A stretch of 64,000 bases of DNA, from contig NZ_LOHS01000070.1 in NCBI RefSeq assembly GCF_001642995.1, positions 1 through 64,000 of the forward strand, written 5' to 3'. Shown in pieces: positions 39,823 to 47,442 of the stretch (position 1 is the first letter of the stretch; each line of letters starts with the position of its first letter). The translations under genes and the position numbers were made by a program. The DNA is from Streptomyces jeddahensis (GTDB taxonomy: Bacteria; Actinomycetota; Actinomycetes; Streptomycetales; Streptomycetaceae). The notes under the pieces were generated by a model. That model saw only the letters and a program-made list of their open reading frames with translations, had not been told where the DNA came from and did not search any database.

Positions 39823-39839
39823 GTTTAGTTGAGCTAAAC
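39823..39839. promoter_or_regulatory. LysR-type operator
   Basis: GTTTAG-N5-CTAAAC, a 17-bp perfect inverted repeat eight bases before the lysR start. Size and spacing fit an LTTR recognition site for autoregulation and control of the divergent prpF-like gene. Confidence 0.65.
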
Positions 39840-39985
39840 CCTACTGAAGGAATCTGCCATTGTGCCCAAGTCACGCGTCTGCGAAGGTCGTCGCATTCGC
39901 CGAGCGGTTCACCGGATCGCAACACGCCCGTAACCGTCCGCCCGGCGCTCTCCCTCCCCATGAGACACAGGAAGAGCCCGAAGCC

Positions 39986-41107
39986 GTGCACACTCCCGCG
40001 ACCCTGGTACGTGGCGGCACCAGCAAGTGCTGGTTGTTCAGCCAGGTCCATGTCCCCACCGACCGCAGCGAGTTGGAGAAGTTGCTGGTCGCCGCCTATG
40101 GCTCCACCGACCCGGTGGAGCTGGACGGGGTGGGCGGAGCGACACCGACCACCTCCAAGGCCGCCGTCGTCGGCGTCTCACCCGAGCCCGCCGTGGATGT
40201 CGACTACCTCTTCGCGCAGGTCGGCATCGGCACCGGCACGGTGGAGTGGACCAGCAACTGCGGCAACTGCGCCACCGGCATCGCCCTGTACGCAGTAGCG
40301 AAGGGGCTGGTGCCCGTCACCGGTGACCGCACCCGCGTGGTGATGCGGAACAGCAACACCGGCGCGCTCCTTGAAGGCGTGGTGGACACCACGGGCGGCG
40401 TGGTGCACGAGTTCGGCGACCAGACCGTGCCGGGCACCCGGGCCGGCGGCGTGGCGGTCGGCCTCACCTTCCTCCGCCCGGCCGGCGGCACGACGGGCTC
40501 GCTGCTGCCCACCGGGCGGGCGGCCGACGAACTGCGGCTCGGCACCGCGGCGCCGCAGTGGGTGAGCATGGTGGACGCGGGCGCCCCCGTGGTTCTCGTG
40601 GACGCGCTCGGCGCCGGTCGCACCGGCGCCGAGACCCCGGACCAGTTGCGCGCCGACGTGCCGTGGCTGCGCGCGGTCCGGCACGCGGCCGCACCGCTGA
40701 TGGGACTCCTCGAGCCGGGACAGGAGCCCGGCGACGCGGTACCCAAGGTGGGCCTGATCGGCCCCCCGGTGCCGTACACCACCACCCTGGGCGAACCCGT
40801 CGCCGCCGAGGACTACGACGTCTCGGTTCGCATGCTCACCATGAACGCCCCCCACCCGGCGATCGGTCTCACCTCCGCCGTCGCCGTCGCGGCCGCGGCC
40901 CTGCTGGAGGACTCCGTGGTCTCCCGGGCCGCCGCCAAAGAGCGTGGCGAATGGCTGCGCCTGGGCACCCCCGCCGGTGTCGTGGCGGTCCGCTGCTCGG
41001 ACGTCCGCGACGGCGTCCCGGAGCGGGTCACCGTGCAGCGGGCCGCCCGGCTGCTCGCCGACGCACGCATCTACGTACCGGAACGGGGAGCACGCAAGGC
41101 TTCCTGA
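39986..41107 (+). CDS. PrpF family protein (aconitate/oxalomesaconate-type isomerase)
   Basis: A 373-residue protein of the PrpF fold. Family members move double bonds or cis/trans geometry in aconitate-like tricarboxylates (2-methylaconitate isomerase, 4-oxalomesaconate tautomerase). Visible motifs are LVRGGTSKCWLF at the start, GVGGATPTTSKAAVVG (near 45), WTSNCGNCATGIALYAV (active-site cysteine region, near 85) and NAPHPAIGLTSAVAVAAAAL (near 290). GTG 39986 has GGAAGAG upstream and begins the conserved part. A carrier of the MatC type follows, so a di- or tricarboxylate is the likely substrate. Confidence 0.82.
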   Translation: MHTPATLVRGGTSKCWLFSQVHVPTDRSELEKLLVAAYGSTDPVELDGVGGATPTTSKAAVVGVSPEPAVDVDYLFAQVGIGTGTVEWTSNCGNCATGIALYAVAKGLVPVTGDRTRVVMRNSNTGALLEGVVDTTGGVVHEFGDQTVPGTRAGGVAVGLTFLRPAGGTTGSLLPTGRAADELRLGTAAPQWVSMVDAGAPVVLVDALGAGRTGAETPDQLRADVPWLRAVRHAAAPLMGLLEPGQEPGDAVPKVGLIGPPVPYTTTLGEPVAAEDYDVSVRMLTMNAPHPAIGLTSAVAVAAAALLEDSVVSRAAAKERGEWLRLGTPAGVVAVRCSDVRDGVPERVTVQRAARLLADARIYVPERGARKAS

Positions 41108-41215
41108 CCGGGACGCATCTCACCTCGCGCGGCCGGTCCCCCAGCCGTCCACACCGGGGTAGCCTCGCGCCCTCGTGGCGCGCACTCCCGTCCCCTCCTG
41201 CATCAAGGAACAAAG

Positions 41216-42469
41216 ATGTCCCCTGAAGCGATCTCCATAGGCGCGCTGCTGGTGATGTTCGTGATCGGCACCGTACTGCCGATCAACCTGGGCATTCTTG
41301 CCTTCGTCGCGACCTTCGCGGTCGGCACTGCCTCGCTCGGCCTCACCGAGGACGAGATCTTCGAAGGCTTTCCGGTGAAGCTGTTCGTGACGATCGTGGG
41401 GGTCACGTATCTGTTCTCCGTCGCCCGCCGCAACGGCACCATCGACCTGCTCGTCGCGGCCGGCGTGCGGCTGGTGTGCGGGAAGGTCGCGCTCATCCCC
41501 TGGGTGCTGTTCCTGGTGGCCGCCCTGCTGACGGCGTTCGGCACGTTCACCCCGGCCGCCGTCGCGATCCTCGTGCCGATCGGCATGAACTTCGCCCACC
41601 GCTACAAGCTGAACCCGCTGGTGGTCGGCATGATGGTGATCAGCGGCGGCCACGCGGGCGCGTTCTCCCCGCTCGCCGTCTCCGGTGCGCTGGTCCTCGG
41701 CCTGGTCGACAAGACGGAACTGCACGTGTCTCCCGTCGCGTTGTTCACCGCCAGCTTCGTGATCAACCTGGTGCTGTCACTGCTCACCTACGCGCTGCTG
41801 GCCAAGCGTCCTGTTCCACTGGCTGAAACAGACGACGCGACCGGAGACGGCGAGGATCTCGCCGTCTCCGGCAGGCCCGACTGGCGGCAGTGGCTGACTC
41901 TGGGCTGCCTGCTCGCCCTCGTCGTCGGGGCGCTCGGCTTCCAGCTCGAGATCGGCTTCCTGGCCCTGGTCGCGGGAGCCCTGCTGGCCCTGGTGGACAT
42001 GAAGCGACAGGAGAAGGCGGTCGACGGCATCAGCTGGTCCACGCTGCTGCTGGTCGCCGGCATGATGACGTACATCGCGATGCTCGAGAAGGCCGGCATC
42101 ATCGAGGAGATCTCCGAGCACGCCGCGGGCCTGGGCGCCCCGATCGTCGTAGCCCTGCTGCTGTGCTTCACCGTCGCCATCACCTCGGCGTTCGCCTCGT
42201 CCACCGCGATCCTCACGGCGATCATCCCCATCGCCGTGCCACTGCTGCTCTCCAGCCACCTCAACGCAGCCGGGCTGATCGCCGCCCTGGCGGTGTCCAC
42301 CACGATCGTCGACACCTCCCCCTTCTCCACGAATGGTGCCCTGGTCCTGGCCAACGCCCGTGGCGTCGACGCCCGCCGCTTCTACCGCCAGGTCATCAGC
42401 TACACCGGCGGCATCGTCGCCCTCGGCCCCGTCGTCGCCTGGGGTGCCCTGGTCCTGCCCTGGTCATAG
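41216..42469 (+). CDS. SLC13/MatC-like carboxylate carrier
   Basis: A 417-residue permease with about 11 helices in two repeats. The N-terminal half (ISIGALLVMFVIGTVLPINLGILAFV to NPLVVGMMVISGGHAGAFSP) matches the MatC N-terminal domain of malonate/dicarboxylate carriers. The second half has the re-entrant TSAFASSTAILTAIIPIAVPLL and STTIVDTSPFSTNGAL typical of ion-transporter hairpins. AAGGA precedes the ATG. With prpF and lysR upstream it looks like an uptake-and-isomerise unit for an aconitate-like acid. Confidence 0.8.
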   Translation: MSPEAISIGALLVMFVIGTVLPINLGILAFVATFAVGTASLGLTEDEIFEGFPVKLFVTIVGVTYLFSVARRNGTIDLLVAAGVRLVCGKVALIPWVLFLVAALLTAFGTFTPAAVAILVPIGMNFAHRYKLNPLVVGMMVISGGHAGAFSPLAVSGALVLGLVDKTELHVSPVALFTASFVINLVLSLLTYALLAKRPVPLAETDDATGDGEDLAVSGRPDWRQWLTLGCLLALVVGALGFQLEIGFLALVAGALLALVDMKRQEKAVDGISWSTLLLVAGMMTYIAMLEKAGIIEEISEHAAGLGAPIVVALLLCFTVAITSAFASSTAILTAIIPIAVPLLLSSHLNAAGLIAALAVSTTIVDTSPFSTNGALVLANARGVDARRFYRQVISYTGGIVALGPVVAWGALVLPWS

Positions 42470-42498
42470 AGCACAGGACGGCGACGAAACGTCGGCCG

Positions 42499-42529
42499 GC
42501 CGCTCGGCGCGATGATCGCGCCGAGCGGC
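42499..42529. terminator. Bidirectional terminator, carrier / MFS
   Basis: A perfect 15-bp inverted repeat, GCCGCTCGGCGCGAT at 42499-42513 and its complement at 42515-42529, between convergent genes. Confidence 0.8.
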
Positions 42530-42636
42530 TCTGTACGGTCTTCGGTGTGACCGGCGCGACCGGCCGTGACGTCACGGCACGCCGGGGTGAGGGACTCCGC
42601 GTACGAGGCGGTGCCCGCCCCGTGCTGCTGGATCGT

Positions 42637-43869
42637 CTAGATCGCCGGCTCGCGCGCCGGTTCGGGGGCGGCGGCCCGGGTTGCCTCGTGGCGGGCGGCC
42701 CAGGGCTCGGCGAGCAGGACGGCCACCGCGCAGGCTCCGAGCAGGCCGCCGACGAGCACCGCGCCCCGTACACCGGAGCCGGTGGACAGCAGGAGACCGC
42801 CGACGAAGGAGCCGCCGGCGATACCGACGTTGAAGACCGCCGAGCCGACGGCCGAGGCGATCTCCGTGCTGCCGGGTGCCACACGGAGGATCCTGTTCTG
42901 CAGCGCCGTGGTCATCGAGGCGATGGAGAATCCCAGCAGCGCGACCAGGCAGACGGTGGGGACGGTGCTGCCGCCGAACGCGTACAGGCCGAACATCGTC
43001 GCCGCCAGCAGGGCCACCGTCAGCACCATCGTGCCGCGGGGACGGCGGTCCACCACCGCGCCGGCCAGGGCGGTGCCTGCGACGCCCGCGACGCCCGAGG
43101 CCAGCAGCAGCGGGGCCACGGCCGCCTGTGAGAACCCGGTCACCTCGGTGAGGAAGACGGTGATGTAGGTGTACCCGGCGAAGACACCGCAGATCACCAG
43201 GGCGTTCGCCGCCATCAGCACCAGGAACCGGCGGCGGCTGGGTTCGGTGCCGGCCGTGGCGTGACTCTCCTCCCCGGTCGTGGACGGCAGCAGCGTGACC
43301 ACCGCGAGCAGGGCGAGGAAGCCGAAGGCGCTCATCACCAGGAAGGGCACCCGCCAGTCGGTCTGCTGGCCCAGCCAGGTGCCGGCCGGGACGCCCACCA
43401 CATTGGCCAGGGAGAGCCCGGAGAACAGCCCGGCGACCACCCGCCCCCGTACTTCGGGAGAGAAGAGACCGGTGGCGGTCGCCGCGACGATCGACCAGAA
43501 AACCGAGTGGGTGAGCGCGACAGTGATCCGGGCCGCGAGCAGGACCCAGTAGCCCGGGGCCGCGGCGGAGACGAGGTTCGCCGCGACGAACAGGACCAGC
43601 AGCCAGGCGAGCAGGGCCCGTCGGGGTATCCGGCGGACCAGGTGTGTCAGGGGTACCGAGGCGACCGCCACGACGAGGCCGTACCCGGTCACCAGCCGGC
43701 CGGCCTCGGTCCTGGACACCCCCAGGTCCTCCGCGATCAGCGGGAGCAGGCCGACGGGCAGCGTCTCGACCGTACTGAGCGAGAACAGCGCCAGCGCCAG
43801 CGCCACCACCACGACCACGGCGGCCGAGGGACGTATCGGGGGTGTGCTTCCGGTCTGTGGCACTGTCAT
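42637..43869 (-). CDS. MFS exporter (DHA1/AraJ-like)
   Basis: A 410-residue, 12-helix MFS protein. The first helix is AAVVVVVALALALFSLSTVETLP; motif A-like sequence HLVRRIPRRALLAW follows helix 2. LFSGLSLANVVGVPAGTWLGQ (helix 5 antiporter motif C region) marks drug or sugar exporters. ATG 43869 has GGGAAGG upstream. It is divergent from the Gfo/Idh gene and shares with it a 276-bp spacer with a 9-bp inverted repeat, so it may export the product of that pair. Confidence 0.82.
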   Translation of the reverse strand: MTVPQTGSTPPIRPSAAVVVVVALALALFSLSTVETLPVGLLPLIAEDLGVSRTEAGRLVTGYGLVVAVASVPLTHLVRRIPRRALLAWLLVLFVAANLVSAAAPGYWVLLAARITVALTHSVFWSIVAATATGLFSPEVRGRVVAGLFSGLSLANVVGVPAGTWLGQQTDWRVPFLVMSAFGFLALLAVVTLLPSTTGEESHATAGTEPSRRRFLVLMAANALVICGVFAGYTYITVFLTEVTGFSQAAVAPLLLASGVAGVAGTALAGAVVDRRPRGTMVLTVALLAATMFGLYAFGGSTVPTVCLVALLGFSIASMTTALQNRILRVAPGSTEIASAVGSAVFNVGIAGGSFVGGLLLSTGSGVRGAVLVGGLLGACAVAVLLAEPWAARHEATRAAAPEPAREPAI

Positions 43870-44011
43870 GTCCTTCCCGTCACGATGGGTCCGGTGACCG
43901 GACGGCCGAGGAGCGGTCGCCGGGCCGGGCGGCGTCATTGAATACGCCTCCCCTCTTCTCGCGCAAGGGAATTGTTGTTAATCGCCGGTAAACCGTTCGG
44001 CGGGCTGCCTG

Positions 44012-44043
44012 TTTTCGGCCAGGGGTGCAGAATAGGCCGAAAA
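44012..44043. promoter_or_regulatory. Inverted repeat in the MFS / Gfo-Idh divergent spacer
   Basis: TTTTCGGCC at 44012-44020 and GGCCGAAAA at 44035-44043, perfect, 14 bases apart. It lies near the middle of the spacer and could be an operator shared by both genes. No regulator is encoded beside it except the island LysR. Confidence 0.5.
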
Positions 44044-44145
44044 TCTTTCGAAGGTTGAGATCGGCCTCCGGAGCCTGTTCCCTTGTCGCTTGCACGCCTC
44101 TGAACGATCATCTCTGTGTTCGGTGGACGAAAAAATGGAGGTCAA

Positions 44146-45330
44146 GTGTCCACGTCGACGGGGAATTACAGGCGGACCGGTGTCGCCTTTCTCGGCTGTG
44201 GTTATGCCGCTGATTTCTACGGACCGACCCTGCCCAATTATCCCGAGCTTGAAGTTGTCGGAGCCTACGACTTACGCCGGGAGCGGGCGGAGTCCTTCAC
44301 CGCGGAATACGGCGGAAGGGTCTACGGCGCACTCGAGGAGGTGCTCTCCGACCCCGAGGTCGAGATCGTGGTGAACCTCACGCCGACGACCGAGCACTAC
44401 GCGGTGAACAGGGCGGCCCTGCTCGCCGGGAAGCACGTGTACTGCGAGAAGCCGATGACCACGAAGCTGGTCGAGGCGACGGAGCTGGCCGAACTCGCCG
44501 AGCAGCGCGGGCTGCTGCTGTCCAGTGCGCCGGCGACGGTCTTCAGCCGCTCGGCGCAGACGCTGATCCGCGCCGTCCACGGCGGGACGGTGGGCACTCC
44601 GCGGTTGGCCTACGCCTCCCTGGACATGGGGCCGCTCGCCTTCATGGCCTACCGGGACTGGCAGAGCGCGCGCGGTGTTCCCTGGCCCTACCGGGAGGAG
44701 GTGGGCAACGGCTGTGTGCTGGAGCACGCGGGGTACCTGCTCACCTGGCTGACCGCGATGTTCGGGCCGGTGGTCCGGATGTCGGGGCAGGCCGTCACCC
44801 CGTTCTCGGACCAGTGGGAGGGTGTGGTCGACGACGTGGCGCCCGAGACGTCGTTCGGCTGCCTGCACTTCGCCGACGGGACCGTATGCCGCGTCACCAT
44901 CGGCTGGGCGGCGCCCGCCGACAAGTCGCTGCTCGTCGTGGGGGACCAGGGAGTGCTGTCCGTGGAGGACGTCTGGCAGGCTTCCAGCCCGGTGACGCTG
45001 CGGCGCCGGGTCGCGACCACGGGCCGGGACACCGGCTATCTGGGCGAGCCCGAACAACTCCCCTTCGTCCTGCCCCCGCTGGAGTACGGGTACGACGACG
45101 AGGCACACGACCTGACGGTGTCCGCGGGGATCGCCGACCTTGCCAGGGCGGTGCGTTCCGGGGAACGGCCGCTGCTCGACACCGAGTACTGCCTGCACAT
45201 CCTGGACCTCAGCATCCGGCTCGCCACCGCCCGGAGCGAGGACGAGGCGATCGATGTGCCCCCGCCCTCCGCCACCCGGCTGTGGGGCGACCGGTACCGG
45301 GGGCCCGTGGCCGCCTCCGTCCCGAGGTGA
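44146..45330 (+). CDS. Gfo/Idh/MocA family oxidoreductase
   Basis: A 394-residue NAD(P)-dependent sugar or cyclitol dehydrogenase. The Rossmann motif is VAFLGCGYAADFYGPTLPN (residues 10-28), then VVNLTPTTEHYAVNRAALLAGKHVYCEKPM, the family signature with the catalytic-region lysine. The C-terminal substrate domain runs from about 130 to 360. GTG 44146 has TGGAGG five bases before it. Its stop overlaps the VOC gene start (GTGA), so both are translated together. Substrate unknown; polyols and inositols are usual. Confidence 0.85.
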   Translation: MSTSTGNYRRTGVAFLGCGYAADFYGPTLPNYPELEVVGAYDLRRERAESFTAEYGGRVYGALEEVLSDPEVEIVVNLTPTTEHYAVNRAALLAGKHVYCEKPMTTKLVEATELAELAEQRGLLLSSAPATVFSRSAQTLIRAVHGGTVGTPRLAYASLDMGPLAFMAYRDWQSARGVPWPYREEVGNGCVLEHAGYLLTWLTAMFGPVVRMSGQAVTPFSDQWEGVVDDVAPETSFGCLHFADGTVCRVTIGWAAPADKSLLVVGDQGVLSVEDVWQASSPVTLRRRVATTGRDTGYLGEPEQLPFVLPPLEYGYDDEAHDLTVSAGIADLARAVRSGERPLLDTEYCLHILDLSIRLATARSEDEAIDVPPPSATRLWGDRYRGPVAASVPR

Positions 45331-45887
45331 CCGCCGCCGTGCCGGGGGGTTCCCGGAGCGCCGGGGGAATTCCCGGTTCGCTTGGCGTGCACCATGTCGC
45401 CTATACCGTCCCGGACCTGGACCAGGCCGTCGAATTCTTCGTCGACGTGCTGGGGGCGGAACTCGCTTACCGCATGGGGCCGGTGGAATTCCCGGACAGC
45501 GACTGGATGGAAAGGTACCTCGGCGTTCACCGGGACGCCACGATGGACCTGGCGATGCTCAGGCTCGGTCCGGTGACCAATTGCGAGCTTTTCGCCTACT
45601 CCGCTCCGGACCAGCGCAGGGAGATACCCCGTAACAGCGACTGGGGAGGCCATCATCTGGCCTTCTACGTCGAGGACATGGACAAGGCGGTGGAGTACCT
45701 GCGGGCCCGGCCCGGGGTGCGGATACTGGGCGAGCCCCAGCCTCTCGACCCCGGCTCCACCAGGGGCGACAGCTGGGTCTATTTCCTGTCACCGTGGGGA
45801 ATGCAGCTCGAGCTCATCCACATGCCGCCCGGAATGGCCTACGAGCGGGAGACCGCCACCCGCCTCTACCAGCCCGGCGGCCACTGA
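45327..45887 (+). CDS. VOC superfamily protein, possibly cyclitol epimerase-like
   Basis: A 186-residue protein with two beta-alpha-beta-beta-beta modules. Metal ligands of the 2-His-2-Glu set are visible in GVHHVAYTVPDLD, CELFAYSAP, GGHHLAFYVEDMD and QLELIHMP. The sequence pattern (DVLGAELAYRMGPVEF, RREIPRNSDWGGHHLAFYV) reminds me of 2-epi-5-epi-valiolone epimerases of C7-cyclitol pathways, which are also VOC proteins found beside Gfo/Idh oxidoreductases. That match is from memory; a glyoxalase-type enzyme is the safe call. It overlaps the upstream oxidoreductase by four bases. Confidence 0.75.
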   Translation: MTAAVPGGSRSAGGIPGSLGVHHVAYTVPDLDQAVEFFVDVLGAELAYRMGPVEFPDSDWMERYLGVHRDATMDLAMLRLGPVTNCELFAYSAPDQRREIPRNSDWGGHHLAFYVEDMDKAVEYLRARPGVRILGEPQPLDPGSTRGDSWVYFLSPWGMQLELIHMPPGMAYERETATRLYQPGGH

Positions 45888-45912
45888 GCCGGCACGGTGT
45901 GGGGCCGCAGTG

Positions 45913-45929
45913 CCCTCAGGTCCACTGCA
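45913..45929 (+). repeat. attR of the tRNA-Ala island
   Basis: Second copy of CCCTCAGGTCCACTGCA. No tRNA structure precedes it; only the 3' tail is present. Confidence 0.8.
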
Positions 45930-45934
45930 ATTCA

Positions 45935-45964
45935 GAACCCCGTCGGATCCGTCCGACGGGGTTC
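45935..45964 (+). terminator. Displaced tRNA-Ala terminator
   Basis: GAACCCCGTCGGA (45935-45947) pairs perfectly with TCCGACGGGGTTC (45952-45964) around TCCG, then TTG. It starts five bases after attR, the distance expected if it once followed the tRNA directly. Confidence 0.8.
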
Positions 45965-46049
45965 TTGCGTGCGGCCGACGGCACTGCGCGGCAGGCCTGA
46001 GCAGAGTGTCAGGCCCTCAGCGATGCGTCGGGCCGTCATCGGTGCGTCG

Positions 46050-46532
46050 TCAGGCCGTCAGCGGCTTGGCGAAGCAGAGGCTCAGCTCGTGGAAGCGGTA
46101 GTGGCCGAACTTGGCGCAGGGCTCGTAGCCGCTCGACGTGTACAGGCCGACCGCCTCCGGCTGCTTCGTGCCCGTCTCCAGGACCATGCGGACGCGGCCC
46201 GCCGCGCGCGCGTCGTCCTCCAGAGCGGCCAGAATGCGGCGCGCGAGGCCCAGGCCGCGAGCCTCCGGGACGACGTACATGCGCTTGAGCTCGGCGTCGC
46301 CGTCCGAATAGCCGTGGTCGTTCTTGTCCTGCGTGCGCCAGCCACCGGTGGCGACCGGGGTGCCGAGTTCGTCGTACGCGATGAGGTACAGCCCGAGCGG
46401 CGGCCTGAACATCGTGGCGTCGAGCGGGGTGACGTCGCCCTCGTCCTGGTAGCGCTCGGCGTACTCGCGCTGGACGCGGTCGTTCAGCTTGACGGCGTCG
46501 GGGTGGTCGAAGGGGACAGGGCGGATATTCAT
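46050..46532 (-). CDS. GNAT family N-acetyltransferase
   Basis: A 160-residue acetyltransferase. The acetyl-CoA motif is MYVVPEARGLGLARRILAAL (near residue 92); MVLETGTKQPEAVGLYTSSGY is the following strand-helix. ATG 46532 lies seven bases after TACGAT with no ribosome site, so it is probably leaderless; ATG 46541 is an alternative. It is divergent from the exonuclease III gene over 68 bp. Substrate unknown. Confidence 0.8.
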   Translation of the reverse strand: MNIRPVPFDHPDAVKLNDRVQREYAERYQDEGDVTPLDATMFRPPLGLYLIAYDELGTPVATGGWRTQDKNDHGYSDGDAELKRMYVVPEARGLGLARRILAALEDDARAAGRVRMVLETGTKQPEAVGLYTSSGYEPCAKFGHYRFHELSLCFAKPLTA

Positions 46533-46600
46533 GCGAGGCATCGTACATCTATGCATGGCTTGGGCGTCTGGCTTTACCAGTGTGCCGGTATCGTGCCGGG

Positions 46601-47398
46601 GTGCTCACTGTGACCTCCGTGAATGTGAACGGGCTGCGCGCGGCCGCCAAGAAGGGCTTCGTGGAGTGGCTCGCCGACACCTCCGCCGACGTGCTGTGCC
46701 TGCAGGAGGTGCGGGCCGAGCCGCAGCAGCTCCCCGACGAGGTGCGTGAGCCCGACGGCTGGCACGTCGTGCACGCACCGGCCGCCGTGAAGGGCCGCGC
46801 GGGTGTGTCCTTGCTCACGCGCCGCGAGCCGGAGCGCGTGCAGATCGGCTTCGGGTCGAGCGAGTTCGACGGCAGCGGGCGGTACGTCGAGGTGGATCTG
46901 CCGGGCGTCACGGTCGCCAGCCTGTATCTGCCGTCCGGCGAGGTCGGCACGGAGCGGCAGGACGAGAAGATCCGGTTCATGGGGGAGTTCCGGGCGTATC
47001 TGAAGGCGCTGAAGGAGCGTTCCGCCGCGGACGGCCGCGAGGTGCTCGTGTGCGGCGACTGGAACATCGCCCACCGCGAGGCCGACCTGAAGAACTGGAA
47101 GGCCAACCGCAAGAACTCTGGGTTCCTGCCGGAGGAGCGGGAGTGGCTGGGGCAGGTCATCGGCGAGGACGGTTACGTCGACGTCGTGCGGGCGCTGCAT
47201 CCGGACGTGGAGGGGCCGTACACGTGGTGGTCGTACCGGGGGCGGGCCTTTGAGAACGATTCAGGCTGGAGGATCGACCTCGCCGTCGCGACTCCTGGGC
47301 TCGCCCAGCGTGCGGTCAAGGGGTATGTGGAGCGGGCCGCCAGCTATGAGGACCGCTGGTCGGACCACGCTCCAGTGACGGCGGTCTTCGAGCTGTGA
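46601..47398 (+). CDS. xth: Exodeoxyribonuclease III
   Basis: A 265-residue AP endonuclease/3'-5' exonuclease of the EEP family, acting in base excision repair. Conserved parts are SVNVNGLRAA (Asn), LCLQEVRAE (catalytic Glu, near 35), the CGDWNIAHREADL metal site (near 152), WRIDLAVATP (Asp, near 226) and the final DRWSDHAPV (Asp-His). TATCGT lies six bases before GTG 46601, with no ribosome site, which suggests a leaderless message. Confidence 0.93.
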   Translation: MLTVTSVNVNGLRAAAKKGFVEWLADTSADVLCLQEVRAEPQQLPDEVREPDGWHVVHAPAAVKGRAGVSLLTRREPERVQIGFGSSEFDGSGRYVEVDLPGVTVASLYLPSGEVGTERQDEKIRFMGEFRAYLKALKERSAADGREVLVCGDWNIAHREADLKNWKANRKNSGFLPEEREWLGQVIGEDGYVDVVRALHPDVEGPYTWWSYRGRAFENDSGWRIDLAVATPGLAQRAVKGYVERAASYEDRWSDHAPVTAVFEL

Positions 47399-47442
47399 GG
47401 AGAACGGCGCGGGGCGCACCGGATCTGTGCGCCCCGTCCGTT

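Larger units (their letters stand above)
38648..45929 (+). mobile_element. Genomic island in tRNA-Ala, flanked by 17-bp direct repeats
   Basis: CCCTCAGGTCCACTGCA, the last bases of tRNA-Ala plus five more, lies at 38648-38664 (in the intact tRNA) and again at 45913-45929. Between them are 7.27 kb with six genes (LysR, PrpF-like, MatC-like, MFS, Gfo/Idh, VOC). The layout is that of an element inserted by a tyrosine recombinase that restored the tRNA. No integrase, excisionase or replication gene is inside, so it is no longer self-mobile. A perfect terminator just after the right repeat was probably that of the tRNA before insertion. Confidence 0.8.
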
